From: Chryseobacterium sp. ISL-6
GTDB taxonomy: Bacteria; Bacteroidota; Bacteroidia; Flavobacteriales; Weeksellaceae
Reading direction: 5' to 3'
DNA: 64,000 nt
Assembly: GCF_018613715.1 (NCBI RefSeq)
Contig: NZ_JAGGPT010000013.1
Location: 62,001-126,000, forward strand
Below the pieces are notes generated by a model. That model was given only the letters and a program-made list of their open reading frames with translations, did no database searches and had not been told where the DNA came from. The translations under genes were made by a program, and so were the position numbers. The first letter of the stretch is position 1, and the number at the start of each line of letters is the position of its first letter. Positions 61,836-64,000 of this stretch are shown here, piece by piece.

Positions 61836-61931
61836 GCGACCGACTGAAAAAAGTCGAACGCATTTATTTAGAAGAATAGGTTTGATAGATTACAAACGGA
61901 AGTACGACTTTTTACAAACAACTGTATTACA
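61836..61931. promoter_or_regulatory. Paired regulatory boxes before serine hydrolase gene (copy 1)
   Basis: Box A at 61836-61856 (GCGACCGACTGAAAAAAGTCG, an imperfect palindrome CGACT/AGTCG) and box B at 61899-61931 (GAAGTACGACTTTTTACAAA and following). Distance between box starts is 63 bases, the same as at 63489/63552. The two boxes contain AAAAAGTCG and CGACTTTTT, i.e. inverted half-sites. Likely binding sites for one regulator. Confidence 0.6.
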
Positions 61932-61959
61932 GTATACTTAATCCCATTATAATCATTAT

Positions 61960-63426
61960 TTATTTTTTGTTAGTGAGCTGGATTTTAGTATTCAGATGAT
62001 CTCTTATTAAGGTTACAGAACTTGGTTTTCCATTGCTGAAATCGAATTTTAATACATTAGGATAATCAATTATTTTAAACAATCCATTTTTCAGATACAC
62101 CAACTCATTGTCATTTTTTCCTTTAAAAAATTCCAACAATGGAGACTCAACATACAGGCGATTGTTCTTTTCTACTATTTTAGTTTCCACTCCTTGCGAA
62201 TAAAGGAAATCGTCATATGTTCCGATCAGTTTCTCTTTTAAGGCTAAAGGCATTTCCTGAATATCTTCATCAGTTCCTTTTTTGTTCCAGTTCATCAGTT
62301 GCAAAATCTTTCTTTGAGCCTGAGTTATCACAGGAATACGGTTTGGCTTTTCACCATTAGCAAGAAAAACAAAGCCATTACCATCTGTCATTGTTGCGAA
62401 AGTACTCCCACCCACTCCAGTGTTAGAGCCATTACATGAAAACCAACTGTAGTTATTATAGCCAAAAGACTTCTGCCATCCATAACCCCATCCACCAACT
62501 GCATTTTTTAAAGCAGAGACTGCTGTTACTTTTTTTGCAATACGATGAGAAATCACTTTGTTATTTTTGTTACGCAGGGCATTTTGTATCTCAATAGAGA
62601 GCTTAGCCAGATCACTTGGTGTCGACCACATGCCTGATGCTCCAACCTGCGGAGTAATTGGTAAACCTGTTTTAATTACTTTTTTATCTTTATCGTGGAC
62701 AAGAGCAACATTGGTCGGAAATCCATCTTCATCAGGCTGAATCATTGTCGTATTTTTCATACCAAGAGGTGAAAAAATATACTCGTTGGCAAGCTCTGCA
62801 ATAGATTTATTTAAAGTATCTTCTAATGCCATTTGAACAATTACGTAACCGCCACCGCTGTACTGCCAGTCAGTTCCAGGCGTAAATAAGAATTCAATTT
62901 CTTTGTCATATCTTGGAATTTGGCCTAAAAGACTTTGTTGTATGGTTGGAATTGTTTCACCTTGATAATAGTCTTCAAATCCACTCTGACTTGTGCCCGC
63001 CGTATGATTAAGAAATTGTCTCCAGTTTGGACTGTTGTTTTCCGTAAACTTACTTTTTGGCAAATGCCAGCGTTTTAGATAATTGTCTATAGGATCATCT
63101 AAATTAATCAGTCCTTTCTCCTCAAGGATATGACAAAGAAGTGCAGTAATCGGTTTTGAAATAGATGCTGTAGAAAAAGCTGTGTTTTGATCTATTTTCT
63201 GTCCTGAGTTTATGGATTTTACACCAAATTGTTTTGAATAAACGATCTCATAGTTTTCAAAAACCACCATACTAAATCCGGCAAGTTTGTATTTTTCTAA
63301 TTGTTGCTCAATATGTAAACTGTCGGTAAGAAAGGTATAGTCTTTTCTTTGGGTTAATGCTTTGTTGCTCGTATGACAACTAGACATTATGATCATTAAA
63401 ATTAATAAATAAACAGAACTTTTCAT
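61960..63426 (-). CDS. Serine hydrolase lipoprotein, beta-lactamase family
   Basis: A 488-residue lipoprotein (lipobox MSSC, Cys17). SxxK is ASISKP (about 92-97), second motif YSG in WQYSGGGYVI, third motif in the SCNGSNTGVGG region (residues about 337-347, no clear HxG). An extra C-terminal region (about 405-488) of beta strands, LIGTYDDFLYSQG, resembles the tail domain of larger hydrolases of this type. It is next to an AraC regulator. Confidence 0.86.
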   Translation of the reverse strand: MKSSVYLLILMIIMSSCHTSNKALTQRKDYTFLTDSLHIEQQLEKYKLAGFSMVVFENYEIVYSKQFGVKSINSGQKIDQNTAFSTASISKPITALLCHILEEKGLINLDDPIDNYLKRWHLPKSKFTENNSPNWRQFLNHTAGTSQSGFEDYYQGETIPTIQQSLLGQIPRYDKEIEFLFTPGTDWQYSGGGYVIVQMALEDTLNKSIAELANEYIFSPLGMKNTTMIQPDEDGFPTNVALVHDKDKKVIKTGLPITPQVGASGMWSTPSDLAKLSIEIQNALRNKNNKVISHRIAKKVTAVSALKNAVGGWGYGWQKSFGYNNYSWFSCNGSNTGVGGSTFATMTDGNGFVFLANGEKPNRIPVITQAQRKILQLMNWNKKGTDEDIQEMPLALKEKLIGTYDDFLYSQGVETKIVEKNNRLYVESPLLEFFKGKNDNELVYLKNGLFKIIDYPNVLKFDFSNGKPSSVTLIRDHLNTKIQLTNKK

Positions 63427-63488
63427 TGTATCGTTTTTTGGGTTAAAAAATTATTTCGATACAAATTTGGGATAACGATCAGCCTTGT

Positions 63489-63584
63489 GCGACCGACTAA
63501 AAAAAGTCGGCCCTATTTCATCAAAAAAATACGTATGATTTATATATTACAGAAGTACGACTTTTTACAAATAACTATATTACA
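63489..63584. promoter_or_regulatory. Paired regulatory boxes before serine hydrolase gene (copy 2)
   Basis: Box A at 63489-63510 (GCGACCGACTAAAAAAAGTCG) and box B at 63552-63584, which differs from copy 1 box B at about two of 33 positions. Spacing 63 bases again. Box B overlaps the end of the AraC gene. The AraC regulator beside them is the first candidate to bind them. Confidence 0.6.
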
Positions 63585-64000
63585 ACTGTTTACGATATAC
63601 AGTAGGTGTAAAACCTGTATGTTTTTTAAAAGCCGTATTAAAAGATGATTTTGAATTAAAACCCACTTCATACAGGATCTCAAGAACCGTTACTTTATTT
63701 TTTGTCGGATCTTTTAAAATGGTCTTTGCATTTTCTATACGATAGGTATTGATAAAGTCAAAGAAATGTTGACCCAGCTGATGATTAATTAAAAGGGACA
63801 GATCACGAACAGGAATTTTAATCTCATTTGAAATATCCTGAATGGTTAAAGAAGGATTAAGAAATGGTTTTTCTTCTACCATGTATTTCTTTAATTTCAC
63901 TAATTCTTCGTTGTATTCTTTTTCATTTACCGTTTCCGGCTCGTTCTTCTTTTCTTCTAAAATAATATCCGAAACGAGTTTTAATTTTGAATCAATATTT
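63580..64000 (-). CDS. AraC family regulator, C-terminal part (cut by window edge)
   Basis: The frame is open to the end of the window, so the start lies outside; 139 C-terminal codons are visible. HTH region: LTIQDISNEIKIPVRDLSLL and VLEILYEVGFNSKSSFNTAFKKHTG in parts. The preceding part (SDIILEEKKNEPETVNEKEY) is a charged linker that suggests a longer, possibly membrane-anchored N-terminal portion. It probably controls the two hydrolase genes through the paired boxes. Confidence 0.85.
   Translation of the reverse strand, partial: NIDSKLKLVSDIILEEKKNEPETVNEKEYNEELVKLKKYMVEEKPFLNPSLTIQDISNEIKIPVRDLSLLINHQLGQHFFDFINTYRIENAKTILKDPTKNKVTVLEILYEVGFNSKSSFNTAFKKHTGFTPTVYRKQL

Noticed and set aside
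1..64000. CRISPR arrays, rRNA, tRNA, transposases or phage genes
   Set aside because: None seen on either strand by reading; tRNA scanning software was not available to confirm.

Overview
The window looks like chromosome from a member of Chryseobacterium (Bacteroidota, Flavobacteriia, Weeksellaceae). The reasons are the low GC content, promoters of the Bacteroidota type (a TAnnTTTG -7 element is seen repeatedly), secreted proteins with type IX secretion (T9SS) C-terminal sorting domains, a flavobacterial trp gene order, and above all a gene for protein-glutaminase, the secreted deamidase known from Chryseobacterium proteolyticum. No rRNA, tRNA, CRISPR array, transposase, integrase or phage module was seen.

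Layout. 1-6.2 kb is housekeeping: the end of cydA and cydB (bd oxidase), a two-domain OmpA-like protein, lysS, and a small operon of lipoprotein, cytochrome c and rlmF. 6.2-14.9 kb is a complete trp operon (trpE-G-D-C-F-unknown-B-A, then lipB), preceded by a 25-codon leader peptide with three consecutive Trp codons and an attenuator hairpin. 15-21.5 kb holds an unknown protein, a serine hydrolase, protein-glutaminase with a small lipoprotein that resembles its propeptide, an SDR, a nitroreductase with an OhrR/MarR-type regulator, and an exported peptide-deformylase-like protein with an altered metal-ligand motif.

21.6-32.7 kb is a heme/iron acquisition island: ChaN-like protein, then a long leftward operon (TonB receptor, HmuY lipoprotein, HmuT, HmuU, HmuV, methyltransferase, HemS), and two rightward T9SS-secreted proteins, one of them a HmuY domain fused to a sorting domain. 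Start sites on both strands share an AT-rich operator-like element. 32.8-39.7 kb is mixed: ABM monooxygenase, TauE/SafE permease with a tiny coupled ORF and an Rrf2 regulator, thermonuclease, DUF2314-ankyrin protein, a broken spondin gene, a thioredoxin-like protein and an AraC regulator. 40-42.7 kb holds three single-gene units, each with its own terminator: a glycine-rich protein, a signal-less trypsin-like protease and a one-helix membrane protein.

42.7-47.5 kb has a CPBP protease divergent from an XRE regulator, a serine hydrolase, an exported glutaminase and a lipoprotein. 47.6-54.5 kb is a gene set that reads as a chaperone-usher-like surface fibre system (usher-like barrel, two-domain tip protein, PapD-like chaperone, main subunit, minor subunit, AraC regulator). 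54.9-57.6 kb is a VWA/MoxR pair. The right end has a Tat-exported GH106-like glycosidase and two serine hydrolases whose upstream regions carry the same pair of sequence boxes at the same 63-bp spacing, next to an AraC regulator cut by the window edge.

The strongest candidates for undescribed biology are the fibre system, the stand-alone propeptide-like lipoprotein beside protein-glutaminase, and the three-unit protease cassette.
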